Below, in pieces: positions 17,242 through 25,670 of a DNA stretch of 64,000 nt. The first letter of the stretch is position 1. Every line of letters starts with the position of its first letter. Origin of the DNA: Sphingobacterium athyrii (GTDB taxonomy: Bacteria > Bacteroidota > Bacteroidia > Sphingobacteriales > Sphingobacteriaceae); contig NZ_QCXX01000002.1 in NCBI RefSeq assembly GCF_003071065.1, positions 864,375 to 928,374 of the forward strand, written 5' to 3'. The notes under the pieces are model-generated. The model did not search any database and was not told where the DNA came from. It saw nothing but the letters and a program-made list of their open reading frames with translations. The position numbers and the translations under genes are program-made.

Positions 17242-18180
17242 ATGAAAATAGTTCTTTTAGACAAAAAATACTTTCTCTCAGATTTCCCTCAAAATGAATG
17301 GGGCGCTGTATGGGAAGAATACGATGATACTCCGGAAGATAAAATTCTAGCGAGATTATCAGGTGCTCACATTGCTTTGACACATGGTGTTAAACTTAAC
17401 CGTGAAATAGTAAGTAAGCTTCCTGACCTCAAAATGATCTCTGTTAACAGTACTGGTTACGAACGAATTGATGTTGAAGCTTGTAAGGAATTTGGTGTTA
17501 CTGTTTGTAACATTAAAGATTGGTGTACAAATTCCGTAGTGGAGCATATCTTATCTTGTATGTTTGCTCTTAACAGGCTCTTACCTTCCTATCATAGTTT
17601 TGTAAGAAACGGGAACTGGAAAGCAACGCCTTATGAAATAGCTTTTAAACCTGCGAAGGAGCTCAGGGGATCAGTTATTGGCATCGTTGGATATGGTATG
17701 CTTGGTAAGCATTTAAAGAGCGTTTGCCAAGCAATGGGTTTAACTGTGTTAGTGTCTGAACATAAAAACAGGACTAGTGTACGTAATGGATATACGCTCT
17801 TTAACCAGGTTGTAAGGCAGAGTGACTTTCTTGTGATCCAAACACCTTTAAGTAATGAAACATACCATATGATTTCGACTGAAGAGTTTGAGATGATGCA
17901 AGATGATGCTTACCTGATCAACTGCGGTCGTGGTGGGCTAATCGATGAAGGTGCATTACTGAAAGCATTAGAACAAAATAAAATCGGTGGAGCGGCACTC
18001 GATGTATTGGAAGCTGAAACATTTGAAAACAAAGCGCTACTTCATTATAAAGGCTCCAATCTTATTTTATCGCCACATATTGCCTTTGCCAGTGTACAGT
18101 CAATCAAAAAAAATACAGAGATGGTTTTGGACAATGTCAGGCAGTATATTAATGGCAGTCCGATTAATGTTGTTAATTAG
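17242..18180 (+). CDS. D-isomer-specific 2-hydroxyacid dehydrogenase
   Basis: 312 residues. NAD-binding IGIVGYGMLGKHLKSVCQAMG (Rossmann GxGxxG), catalytic Arg in INCGRGGLIDEGALLKAL, Glu in LEAETFENKALLHY and His in LSPHIAFAS form the family's catalytic set. This resembles the glycerate/hydroxypyruvate and CtBP-like branch (VNSTGYERIDVEACKEFG). The likely reaction is NAD-dependent interconversion of a 2-oxoacid and D-2-hydroxyacid. It is part of the forward cassette with MocR, EamA and PhzF. Confidence 0.88.
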   Translation: MKIVLLDKKYFLSDFPQNEWGAVWEEYDDTPEDKILARLSGAHIALTHGVKLNREIVSKLPDLKMISVNSTGYERIDVEACKEFGVTVCNIKDWCTNSVVEHILSCMFALNRLLPSYHSFVRNGNWKATPYEIAFKPAKELRGSVIGIVGYGMLGKHLKSVCQAMGLTVLVSEHKNRTSVRNGYTLFNQVVRQSDFLVIQTPLSNETYHMISTEEFEMMQDDAYLINCGRGGLIDEGALLKALEQNKIGGAALDVLEAETFENKALLHYKGSNLILSPHIAFASVQSIKKNTEMVLDNVRQYINGSPINVVN

Positions 18181-18260
18181 ATCATTACCAAATGATATAG
18201 GCAATAATATTCATGGTCTCCTTTCAATAAATAAATGTAAATAAAAATAGAAAAAATTAT

Positions 18261-19046
18261 ATGAACCTTACAATTTATCAAGTAGATGCCTTTGCCGACG
18301 AAGTCTTCAAAGGTAATCCAGCTGCAGTATGTCCTTTAACAGAATGGCTGGAGGACGAATTGCTTTTAAAAATAGCAGCAGAGAATAATTTATCAGAAAC
18401 TGCTTTTTATGTGCAGAAGGATAACCAGTTTGATATTCGATGGTTTACACCGAGCTCAGAAGTGGATCTTTGCGGCCATGCTACTCTCGCATCAGCATTT
18501 GTAATTCGTAACTGCGAAAATTATCAAGAACAGCATATCAATTTTTATTCTCCAAGAAGTGGAAGTTTACCGGTTACCGTTTTACAAGATAAATTCGTAC
18601 TGAATTTTCCTACTGATCAATACATAGAAGTTCCATTATCTGATGAGTTACTTGCTGTAACAGATAAACAGCCTATTGCTGCTTATAGAGGTAAAACTGA
18701 TTTTATGCTGGTGTTTGAAGACTCGGCGGATATTGCTAGCATGAAACCTAATCTTACAGTCATATCAAAGATTGATGCAAGAGGAATTATTGTCACAGCA
18801 AAAGGTATAGATCATGATTTTGTGTCACGATTCTTTGCGCCTGCCGTAGGTGTAGATGAAGATCCTGTCTGTGGTTCTGCCCACACCACGCTTGCTCCGT
18901 ATTGGGGACAGCAATTGAATAAAACGAATCTGCAAGCTTTTCAGCTGTCGGCGAGAAGCGGTCAAATTTACTGTAAGTTGCTTGGTGACAGAGTTGAACT
19001 AGGTGGTACAGCAGTGCTCTATTTAAAAGGGGAGATTTATATTTAG
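18261..19046 (+). CDS. PhzF-family isomerase
   Basis: 261 residues, full length. Motifs are YQVDAFADEVFKGNPAAVCPL, the acid in NNLSETAFY, DLCGHATLASAF, and VGVDEDPVCGSAHTTLAPYW. The family carries out PhzF-type isomerisation or racemase/epimerase-like chemistry on amino-acid-like substrates; no phenazine genes are present. Its stop lies within about 15 bases of where the thioredoxin gene on the other strand loses homology, so its 3' end marks a recombination boundary. Confidence 0.88.
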   Translation: MNLTIYQVDAFADEVFKGNPAAVCPLTEWLEDELLLKIAAENNLSETAFYVQKDNQFDIRWFTPSSEVDLCGHATLASAFVIRNCENYQEQHINFYSPRSGSLPVTVLQDKFVLNFPTDQYIEVPLSDELLAVTDKQPIAAYRGKTDFMLVFEDSADIASMKPNLTVISKIDARGIIVTAKGIDHDFVSRFFAPAVGVDEDPVCGSAHTTLAPYWGQQLNKTNLQAFQLSARSGQIYCKLLGDRVELGGTAVLYLKGEIYI

Positions 19047-19059
19047 CTTTGTGACGCGA

Positions 19060-19248
19060 ATACATCTCAGCTATTTCTCTGTGCTGATCTATATCTATAC
19101 GCCCGTAAAATATTTTCTCGCCAAACTTATCCCTGACCTTTTCCAAATTCGGTTTCATCACATGGCAAGGACCACACCATGTAGCATGGAAGTTCAACAG
19201 CGTTAGTTGATCCCCTTTAATCATTTCAGACAGATCCATCACTATCAT
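19060..19248 (-). pseudogene. Truncated thioredoxin (C-terminal half lost)
   Basis: The frame starts MIVMDLSEMIKGDQLTLLNF, contains the active site ATWCGPCHVMKPNLEKV and continues through IFYGRIDIDQHREIAEMY. It should then reach the cis-proline IPT loop and two more strands. Instead it runs into antisense phzF sequence (to a chance stop at 18793) with no thioredoxin features. About 63 residues of true thioredoxin remain, so a functional fold is unlikely, although CxxC is intact. It lies five bases after dsrE in the same direction. Confidence 0.75.
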
Positions 19249-19253
19249 TTTTA

Positions 19254-19697
19254 TTAAACATTCAGTGTATTATAACCTTTGTCTTTAAGCTGGAACATAT
19301 AGATCCATGAATTTTTAGTTGTATAAAGCCGCTTGTCAAGTTTTTCCAAAGGTATATTGAAATAGCTAAGGGCATTTTCACAGACAACAATCTTAGCGCC
19401 AATCTTTTCGCAGGCCGCAATGTCATCTAACAAGGAAGGATCTTCCGCAATATCCTTTGCAAGTTCGCCTGCTACAACTATCACAAAACTATACTGATTG
19501 CCTTTGACGTTCATCTCATTAGCAGTAAGTATGGAGGCCCTGAAATGTTGTACATCTGTAACCATCACTGCAAATTTGGTAGAATGCCCCTCGTACTTAG
19601 AAGCAGGGGCAGTTTGCTTTCTCTCCTGTGCAAAACAGGAACCAAGTAGCGATAATAACAAAAGTAAGGCGAACAAAGCTCCTGTTTTTAGCTTCAT
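19254..19697 (-). CDS. Exported DsrE-like protein, possible lipoprotein
   Basis: 147 residues. The N-terminus LFALLLLLSLLGSCFAQE is a signal peptide with a possible lipobox (LGSC). The remainder, KFAVMVTDVQHFRASILTANEM, YSFVIVVAGELAKDI, CEKIGAKIVVCENALSYFNIPLEKL, has the DsrE/DsrF fold and the Cys of IVVCENAL in the usual reactive position. Such proteins act in sulfur relay or thiol signalling. It lies between osmC (11 bases) and the thioredoxin remnant (5 bases), so it is within one transcript. Confidence 0.75.
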   Translation of the reverse strand: MKLKTGALFALLLLLSLLGSCFAQERKQTAPASKYEGHSTKFAVMVTDVQHFRASILTANEMNVKGNQYSFVIVVAGELAKDIAEDPSLLDDIAACEKIGAKIVVCENALSYFNIPLEKLDKRLYTTKNSWIYMFQLKDKGYNTLNV

Positions 19698-19708
19698 ATT
19701 TACAGATC

Positions 19709-20101
19709 TTAATCGTTTTTATAAATAAACTCGTAGTTTTTTTCAATTGCGGGATCTAAACTTTTGCCAACATGACATTTAGTTTTTGCCGCAGCTTCGA
19801 TCACAGCCTTTTGTTCGGGTGTATAATCATTTTTAAAGAAAATTTTTATATTCATCTTACCCACTTTAGATCCATCTTCACTCATATCATAAGTAATTTC
19901 ACTTTTGGATTCTGTAGTTTCAAAATGTTCCTTTCGCGCCTCCCAATCAATTGTTCCTAAAATACAACTGCCATAGGCACTAGCCAAAAGATCTACCGGG
20001 TTAAAACGTGCAGCATTAACTGCAATTCTTTCTTCACTCAAAGGTGTTTTTGTACTTGATCTGTACTTTCCTTCGTAATTTGTTTCTATTAATATTGACA
20101 T
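19709..20101 (-). CDS. OsmC-family peroxidase-like protein
   Basis: 130 residues from the ATG at 20101 (MSILIETNYEGKY); the frame is open upstream to 20206 but that would cross the terminator hairpin. Two cysteines lie in ASAYGSCILGTIDW and AAAKTKCHVGKSLDP, the arrangement OsmC/Ohr enzymes use to reduce organic hydroperoxides. The sequence is closer to generic OsmC than to Ohr. It forms a tight group with dsrE and the thioredoxin remnant. Confidence 0.82.
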   Translation of the reverse strand: MSILIETNYEGKYRSSTKTPLSEERIAVNAARFNPVDLLASAYGSCILGTIDWEARKEHFETTESKSEITYDMSEDGSKVGKMNIKIFFKNDYTPEQKAVIEAAAKTKCHVGKSLDPAIEKNYEFIYKND

Positions 20102-20124
20102 TTTGTTAAATTTTAAAAGGTTTA

Positions 20125-20162
20125 AAAATGCTGTTACAGTATACGTATTATAACAGCATTTT
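20125..20162. terminator. Hairpin terminator after the DJ-1/PfpI gene
   Basis: AAAATGCTGTTA at 20125-20136 pairs exactly with TAACAGCATTTT at 20151-20162 around a 14-base loop. On the reverse strand the stem is followed by a short T-run. It lies between the PfpI stop and the osmC start. Confidence 0.6.
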
Positions 20163-20171
20163 GCATTTATT

Positions 20172-20873
20172 TTATTTTGAAAGTACTTCAGCCAATGCCT
20201 CGGCAAGCGGAGCTGCTGATGCTGGACTCTGTCCGGTCATTAATACGCCGTCAACAACTACATTAGGCTCCCAGTTCGCAACACTTTTGTAGTTAGCGCC
20301 TCTTCTTTTTAGTTCTTGTTCCAATGAAAACAACAAGTGTTTATCCAGTTCTATTTCATTATCCTCTGCATCTTTGAACCCTGTAAGATTCAAACCTTCA
20401 ACCAGATATTTTCCATTTGATAATTTGACATCTCTCAGGATAGCTGGTGCGTGACAAACCATTGCGATTGGTCTGTTTGACTCGTAAAAATCTTTTATCA
20501 ATTTTATAACGAAAGAGTCACTGGCCAAGTCCCAAAGCAAGCCATATCCACCAGGAAAGAAAACGGAATCAAACGTGCTGTAGTCAATGTTTCTGAGTTT
20601 TCTTGTATTTTTTGCTGCATATAGTGCAACCGGATCTTCTAAGAAGCGTTCTGTGTATCCTGTTGTGAAGGGTTCTTTCATACTTAGCAAGTCTATCGGA
20701 GCATCACCTCCATCCGGAGAAGCAAACACTACCTCATACCCCGCTTCTGTAAGAATATAGTATGGCGCGGCTAATTCTGTAAACCATGTTCCTGATTGTT
20801 TACCACTGATACCCATTTCATCAACTGATGACATTACCAATAAAACTCTTTTTTGAATGTTTCCTGTGTTCAT
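20172..20873 (-). CDS. DJ-1/PfpI-family class I glutamine amidotransferase-like protein
   Basis: 233 residues. FDSVFFPGGYGLLWDLASD and the nucleophile elbow PIAMVCHAPAILRD, with reactive Cys followed by His, are characteristic of the type 1 glutamine amidotransferase-like Hsp31/PfpI proteins; VFASPDGGDAPID is the conserved acidic loop. Relatives act as glyoxalase III, deglycase-like or chaperone proteins. It follows the sigma factor gene by about 110 bases on the same strand, suggesting induction with the thiol-stress genes. Confidence 0.85.
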   Translation of the reverse strand: MNTGNIQKRVLLVMSSVDEMGISGKQSGTWFTELAAPYYILTEAGYEVVFASPDGGDAPIDLLSMKEPFTTGYTERFLEDPVALYAAKNTRKLRNIDYSTFDSVFFPGGYGLLWDLASDSFVIKLIKDFYESNRPIAMVCHAPAILRDVKLSNGKYLVEGLNLTGFKDAEDNEIELDKHLLFSLEQELKRRGANYKSVANWEPNVVVDGVLMTGQSPASAAPLAEALAEVLSK

Positions 20874-20984
20874 AATAATAAAATTTAAATGTTAATATTT
20901 TTTTTATTTGTTACTAAGACTGAAACATTTAAAAAAGATGCAAAGAAAAATTATTTTTTTAAAAAATTATTCTAACTAATTGAT

Positions 20985-21575
20985 TTACAATGTTGTTATT
21001 TTGCTGTTTTCTATGCTTGCCCGTTCGTTTTTTAGCAATGTACACTCTGATTTGATATCAAAAGATATCATTTCACCGGTCTCTCCAAAGCTGACTACGC
21101 AACACTCCAAGAATTTTTCTTTTAGTTTTACCCGTGCTCTTTGAATTCTTGATTTTGTGTTAGGAAGTGTCAGATGCAGTTGTTCTGCTATTTTCTTTTG
21201 ATCATTACCTTCTATATCGTACAGGTAAAGTGGCTGAGCATATTCCTCAGGTATCAATTTCAACAGTACTTTAATATAATCCGAAGCTTCTCCCAGGACC
21301 GATCTTTCCTGCTCGTCTTCTACTATTTCGAAATCCAGAGCATCTCTTTTATTATTCTTCTTATAATAATCTATTATTGCATTTTGCGTCACTTTATAGA
21401 GCCAGGATTTTAAGTACATGACATCTTTTCCATTTGAACAGTATTGGTAGCTCTTAAGTAAGACTTCCTGAAGTACATCCTTTGCATCATCCTGATCGGT
21501 AATGCGTTTTTTGATGAAGCCTAATAAAGAAGATTTATAATCTTCCCAAACTTCAAATATGTTACATTGTGCCAT
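20985..21575 (-). CDS. sigZ: SigZ-type sigma-70 (ECF) factor with C-terminal Cys tail
   Basis: 196 residues. Region 2 is FIKKRITDQDDAKDVLQEVLLKSYQ and LKSWLYKVTQNAIIDYYKK, a good match to Bacillus SigZ; region 4 is LHLTLPNTKSRIQRARVKLKE. The C-terminal extension carries Cys158, Cys159 and Cys178 (FLECC...SECTLL), as in SigZ relatives, which may sense thiol or metal stress. No anti-sigma gene is adjacent. The following genes (PfpI, OsmC, DsrE, thioredoxin remnant) are thiol-related and are its plausible targets. Confidence 0.8.
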   Translation of the reverse strand: MAQCNIFEVWEDYKSSLLGFIKKRITDQDDAKDVLQEVLLKSYQYCSNGKDVMYLKSWLYKVTQNAIIDYYKKNNKRDALDFEIVEDEQERSVLGEASDYIKVLLKLIPEEYAQPLYLYDIEGNDQKKIAEQLHLTLPNTKSRIQRARVKLKEKFLECCVVSFGETGEMISFDIKSECTLLKNERASIENSKITTL

Positions 21576-21699
21576 AGTATTGTTATTGCTTAAGGTTGTT
21601 ATTGTTTACAAATCAGACCATGGAGCTGTTAAGCCTTTCCGAATGAATGTTTTTAGATCATAAATTATTCTAAAAATTATTAATGCTTGTTTTTAGCAT

Positions 21700-22743
21700 T
21701 TATTTTATTTTTTTCATATCGATCACAAAACGGTAATGAACATCGCCTTTCAGCGTGCGCTCAAATGCTGTGTTTATATAATCCGGTGCAATAATTTCAA
21801 TCTCTGATGTTATATTGTTTTGAGCACAATAATCCAACATTTCCTGTGTTTCGGGAATTCCACCAATAAGGGATCCTGTAATATTTCTTCTTTTAGAAAT
21901 GAGGTGATATGCTGATAATTGTGGCATCTCGGGAGGCACTCCCAAAAGAATCATAGTTCCGTCTTTTTTTAATAAATTAAGATAGGTGTTATAATCATGT
22001 TTAGCCGAAACCGTATCTATAATAAAATGGAAAGACGAAGAAGCATCCTTCATTTGTTGCTGGTCAGAGGTGACTATGAAGTGATGGGCTCCTAAAGCCA
22101 TTGCACTTTCCTGCTTTGATGGTGAGCCACTTAAAACTGTTACTTCAGCACCGAAACTTACCGCAAATTTTACCGCCATGTGTCCCAGGCCACCCAGCCC
22201 TAGTACAGCAACTTTATGTCCACGACCTATTTTCCAATGTTTAAGTGGTGAGTAGGTTGTAATTCCTGCACAGAGCAATGGGGCTACTGCAGCGGGATTT
22301 AACTTTTCAGAAATGTGTAAAACGTGGTTTTCATCTACCACAATAGTTTCACTGTAGCCCCCTTTAGATACTGTACCATCCGGAAGTTTGGAATTTTGAG
22401 TAGGTACAATGCCTCCGTCACAATATTGCTCTTCGCCAATAGATCCGTCTTCGCAGTTTTTGCAGGAATCAATAAAGTAACCTACGCCCACCATTTCACC
22501 TACTTTAAATTTTTTGGCATTACTTCCAACAGATTTTATTCTGCCAACAATTTCATGCCCCGGTACCAGCGGGTAAATAGTTCCCCCATATTCATTTTTT
22601 GCCTGATGGATATCTGCGTGACATATGCCGCAGTATAATATCTCGATAAGTACATCGGTATCTTTTGGTTCACTTCTTTCAAAATTGAATGGCGCCAGTT
22701 CTGTAGTTGGACTGTGTGCTGCATATCCTTTGGTTGGTATCAT
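21700..22743 (-). CDS. Zinc-dependent NAD(P) alcohol dehydrogenase
   Basis: 347 residues. Catalytic zinc site YCGICHADIH and PGHEIVGRI, structural zinc cysteines in CKNCEDGSIGEEQYC, and Rossmann motif AVLGLGGLGHMAVKFA. The pattern matches the YahK/CAD-like NADP-dependent aldehyde reductases. It converts aldehydes and alcohols in the cytoplasm. It lies behind the small ABM-like gene, separated by a perfect hairpin. Confidence 0.92.
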   Translation of the reverse strand: MIPTKGYAAHSPTTELAPFNFERSEPKDTDVLIEILYCGICHADIHQAKNEYGGTIYPLVPGHEIVGRIKSVGSNAKKFKVGEMVGVGYFIDSCKNCEDGSIGEEQYCDGGIVPTQNSKLPDGTVSKGGYSETIVVDENHVLHISEKLNPAAVAPLLCAGITTYSPLKHWKIGRGHKVAVLGLGGLGHMAVKFAVSFGAEVTVLSGSPSKQESAMALGAHHFIVTSDQQQMKDASSSFHFIIDTVSAKHDYNTYLNLLKKDGTMILLGVPPEMPQLSAYHLISKRRNITGSLIGGIPETQEMLDYCAQNNITSEIEIIAPDYINTAFERTLKGDVHYRFVIDMKKIK

Positions 22744-22776
22744 TGTTTTATAGTTTTTTAAATATTATACTATGCA

Positions 22777-22810
22777 GAAATGCTGTCATCTCTCTAGATG
22801 ACAGCATTTC
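22777..22810. terminator. Perfect 14-bp hairpin between the ABM-like gene and the alcohol dehydrogenase gene
   Basis: GAAATGCTGTCATC at 22777-22790 and GATGACAGCATTTC at 22797-22810 are exact complements around a six-base loop. It may terminate transcription from the small upstream gene. There is no strong T-run on either side. The stem core AAATGCTGT recurs in the hairpin at 20125-20162. Confidence 0.6.
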
Positions 22811-22828
22811 CCTTGTTTGGAAAATTGC

Positions 22829-23116
22829 TTACAGTACGCTGTAAATACGTACATCAGGGTTATCTTGCAAATAAGGTTTTAAGGCTACGACCACATCCTT
22901 GTTAAAAAGGTCACTTGAAAGATAGTTTTCAGCATCTTGTGTCGATTCAAAACCATGCAGTACCTGTACGTCTTCATCTCTGATCAATAGTTCTTTGGAT
23001 GTAGCACCTTTGATTTGTTCCAGAAATGGAGCTTTATACTGGTTGTAAACACCTGCTGCATTTGCTCTGTCTGCATCATTTATTTTCAGACTAATTTCTA
23101 AATACGCTTTTGCCAT
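22829..23116 (-). CDS. Small ABM/dimeric alpha-beta-barrel-like protein
   Basis: 95 residues. AYLEISLKINDADRANAAGVYNQYKAPFLEQIKGATSKELLIRDEDVQVLHGFESTQDAENYLSSDLF has the strand-helix-strand-strand pattern of antibiotic-biosynthesis-monooxygenase or DUF1330-like proteins. It could be a quinol monooxygenase-like or non-enzymatic protein; no catalytic residues can be asserted. Upstream on the reverse strand a GAACTTTG box resembles TAnnTTTG. It lies in front of the alcohol dehydrogenase gene. Confidence 0.6.
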   Translation of the reverse strand: MAKAYLEISLKINDADRANAAGVYNQYKAPFLEQIKGATSKELLIRDEDVQVLHGFESTQDAENYLSSDLFNKDVVVALKPYLQDNPDVRIYSVL

Positions 23117-23480
23117 GATATATAAATTTATTTTTTACAATACAAAGTTCCGAAGAAGCATACGATGCTAAAATGGACAGAAACGAAAAAAGCTGGTAGA
23201 AATCGGAAAATGTGGTAGTTTCCGTTGTTTAAAACCTTAGATTTTAGAGTTTTAATATAAACAACTAAGCAATGAGCATTATATCGAATACCAAGGTCAA
23301 TTGATTATGATAGCCGTAAGCATTGAAGTCAAGTTAAACTGAGCCCAGCTACAGTGAAATTTTATTCTACTGTTTTTGATAATGAAACAAAATCAGGCTT
23401 TACTTCAAATGGATAGTTACATCATACCAATCCGGATATGGGGCATTGAGATGATAGATATGATGCATATGAATTGATAA
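23117..23480. other. Intergenic region between the ABM-like gene and araC
   Basis: 364 bases with no coding character. It should hold the promoter of the reverse-strand gene at 23116. No RNA gene or strong hairpin was noticed. Confidence 0.4.
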
Positions 23481-24383
23481 CTATTGAATTGACTTCCTGA
23501 ATTCAGACGGGGAGGAACCGACGTGCTTTTTAAAATATTTAACAAAATATGATGGATCATCAAAACCCAGTTTATAGCCTATCTCATTAATATTAAAATT
23601 TGAATGGACCAACATTCGTTGGGCTTCCAAAACGATTCGTCCCTGTATAATTTGCGAAGGTGTTTTATTTAATGTCTGGCTAGTAATGTCTGATAAAGTG
23701 CGAGTCGAAATATGCATCTTTTCTGCATATTCAGCCACGGAGTAGCCTTTGGTATAATTTTCATCAAGAAGGTTGACAAACTGAATAAGTTGTGACCTTT
23801 TATCGTCCAGAGCAAAAGGGGTCTTTCCTTCATTTTGTTCAAATTCAATTTTTCTGCGCTGCACCTGGATTAGAAAAGATTTTAAATAGGTACGGAGTAA
23901 TTCTTCCTGTCCAAAATATCCTGCACCACTGAGAAGTTCAGTTCTGATCAGTCTGATGTACTCCTCTAAAATATACTCAATACCGTAGCCAATGCAACAA
24001 GAAGGAGTTTGATAAGGGTTATTGAAAAGACTGCATTTTACAAGAAAATCAATTCCATTATCACTCTGCCCTAGAAACAGTTCACTAAAGTGGAGCAGGT
24101 AACCTTCGTAATCTACATTCTCATCAAAATAATGAACCTGATTTTTGGCAATAAAAAAAATGGCATTTTCAAATATTTCATATTCTTTAAAGTCGACAAA
24201 ATGTTTTCCTATTCCGCTTTTAAACCAGATGATCTGATAGAAACTATGGATATGAGGCTTGGTTGCATTTCCTTGATGCTCTATAAGGTAACCCTTTAAA
24301 TCGTGAACAGTAAATTGGGCCTTTTCTGGCTGGTGCTGGTTAAGGTGGTATTCCTTTATAGTTGTTGTAATTTTCTTTGCCAT
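23481..24383 (-). CDS. AraC-family transcriptional regulator
   Basis: 300 residues. The N-terminal cupin-like sensory domain includes KPHIHSFYQIIWFKSGIGKHFVDF and ENAIFFIAKNQVHYF. The C-terminal AraC HTH pair is SVAEYAEKMHISTRTLSDITSQTLNKTP and INEIGYKLGFDDPSYFVKYFKKHVGSSPSEFRKS. It is transcribed away from the flavin amine oxidase gene and may control it and the downstream redox genes; the inducer is unknown. Confidence 0.88.
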   Translation of the reverse strand: MAKKITTTIKEYHLNQHQPEKAQFTVHDLKGYLIEHQGNATKPHIHSFYQIIWFKSGIGKHFVDFKEYEIFENAIFFIAKNQVHYFDENVDYEGYLLHFSELFLGQSDNGIDFLVKCSLFNNPYQTPSCCIGYGIEYILEEYIRLIRTELLSGAGYFGQEELLRTYLKSFLIQVQRRKIEFEQNEGKTPFALDDKRSQLIQFVNLLDENYTKGYSVAEYAEKMHISTRTLSDITSQTLNKTPSQIIQGRIVLEAQRMLVHSNFNINEIGYKLGFDDPSYFVKYFKKHVGSSPSEFRKSIQ

Positions 24384-24558
24384 ACTAATATACTGAGATT
24401 AAAGGTATTACTTCCTTCTATTAAAAACAGCACCATAAATAATAATTTTCCTGCCGAAAGATCAGGTAATGCTTTACAAAAATACAAAATACAGCACAAG
24501 AAAAAGTTAGATACACTTCAAATGAACAGTATTTGCTGATAAATACCTGATATTTTCC

Positions 24559-24592
24559 GATAATTACCATGTTTATTTTTCGGTAAATTATC
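24559..24592. promoter_or_regulatory. Imperfect inverted repeat upstream of the amine oxidase gene
   Basis: GATAATTACC at 24559-24568 and GGTAAATTATC at 24582-24592 are complementary apart from one extra base, 12 bases before the amine oxidase ATG. It could be a regulator site, for example for the divergent AraC protein. The evidence is limited to position and symmetry. Confidence 0.35.
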
Positions 24593-24603
24593 AATTTCGT
24601 GCC

Positions 24604-25659
24604 ATGGAACAGAAAGAAGAAATTGTTATTATTGGGGGAGGGCTCAGCGGCTTAGTCTTAGCTTATCTGCTGTCAAAGAGAAATATCAGAACTACAGTAC
24701 TGGAAGCTGCACCACGGTTGGGAGGTAGAATTCATACAATTGAGGGTACATTGGGAACGCCTCTTGAATTGGGGGCAACATGGTTGTCGGACATGCATAC
24801 TAACCTAATTAATCTTTTAGAGGAGCTTGGGTTAAATAAGTATCCGCAGTATTCAAAGGGCATTTCTTTATTCCAGACTAAATCATTTGAACCGCCGCAA
24901 AAGTTTGATGTCCCTGAATCGGAAAATCCTTCTTATAGGATCGCAGGCGGAACGCAGGAGCTTATTAATGCCCTTGCTCAAAAACTTCCTACGAACTCTA
25001 TACACTTAAAAAATAAAGTCACTTCTATAGTTGAAGAAAAAGATTATCTGATTATAGAAACTACTAAAGGCCATAAATACTTTTCCACTATGGCTGTTCT
25101 GTGTATGCCTCCTCAGTTGATTGAAAATCAAATCAGCTTTCTACCTGAATTACCGGTTTCACTCACTAATATTTTATCGAAAGTCCATACCTGGATGGGG
25201 GGTGCACTTAAATTTACACTTGAATACGACCGACCCTTTTGGAAAGATAACGGATATTCGGGAATGTTGTTTAGTCATTCAGGCATCATCACAGAGATGT
25301 ATGATCACACAAATTTTGAAGAAAGTAAGTTTGGATTTACAGGTTTTCTAAATGGTAGTGCTGCTTCTTATCTTCCCAATGTCAGAAAAGAAAATGTGGT
25401 ACTGCAGTTAACGAACTTATTGGGAAGTCAAGCCTCAAACCCGGTATCTTATTTTGATAAAATATGGACTGATGAATTTATCCTCGGTGGCAGTCAAATA
25501 ATTCAACGCCCACATCAGTTTAATGGGCATCCTTTATTGCTAGAGCATTATTTGAAGGACAAGCTGTTATTTTGTGCTACAGAAACTGCGACAGAATATG
25601 CAGGATATATGGAAGGAGCAGTAGTTGCTGCCCAGAGGGCGGCAGCACAAATTTTATAG
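24604..25659 (+). CDS. Flavin-containing amine oxidase family protein
   Basis: 351 residues. FAD dinucleotide fold IVIIGGGLSGLVLAYLLSKRNIRTTVLEAAPRLGGRIHT, then GTPLELGATWLSD and the C-terminal ATETATEYAGYMEGAVVAAQRAA, which is the FAD-contacting end of monoamine oxidase-like enzymes. It is shorter than typical amine oxidases (about 450 residues), with a compact substrate domain. It oxidises an amine or related substrate in the cytoplasm; the substrate is unknown. It is divergent from an AraC gene. Confidence 0.88.
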   Translation: MEQKEEIVIIGGGLSGLVLAYLLSKRNIRTTVLEAAPRLGGRIHTIEGTLGTPLELGATWLSDMHTNLINLLEELGLNKYPQYSKGISLFQTKSFEPPQKFDVPESENPSYRIAGGTQELINALAQKLPTNSIHLKNKVTSIVEEKDYLIIETTKGHKYFSTMAVLCMPPQLIENQISFLPELPVSLTNILSKVHTWMGGALKFTLEYDRPFWKDNGYSGMLFSHSGIITEMYDHTNFEESKFGFTGFLNGSAASYLPNVRKENVVLQLTNLLGSQASNPVSYFDKIWTDEFILGGSQIIQRPHQFNGHPLLLEHYLKDKLLFCATETATEYAGYMEGAVVAAQRAAAQIL

Positions 25660-25670
25660 TTTTTATACTA

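Noticed and set aside
18793..19059. Thioredoxin C-terminal extension read as a 151-residue protein
   Set aside because: The frame after about residue 63 is antisense to phzF and has no thioredoxin features, so it is treated as truncation.
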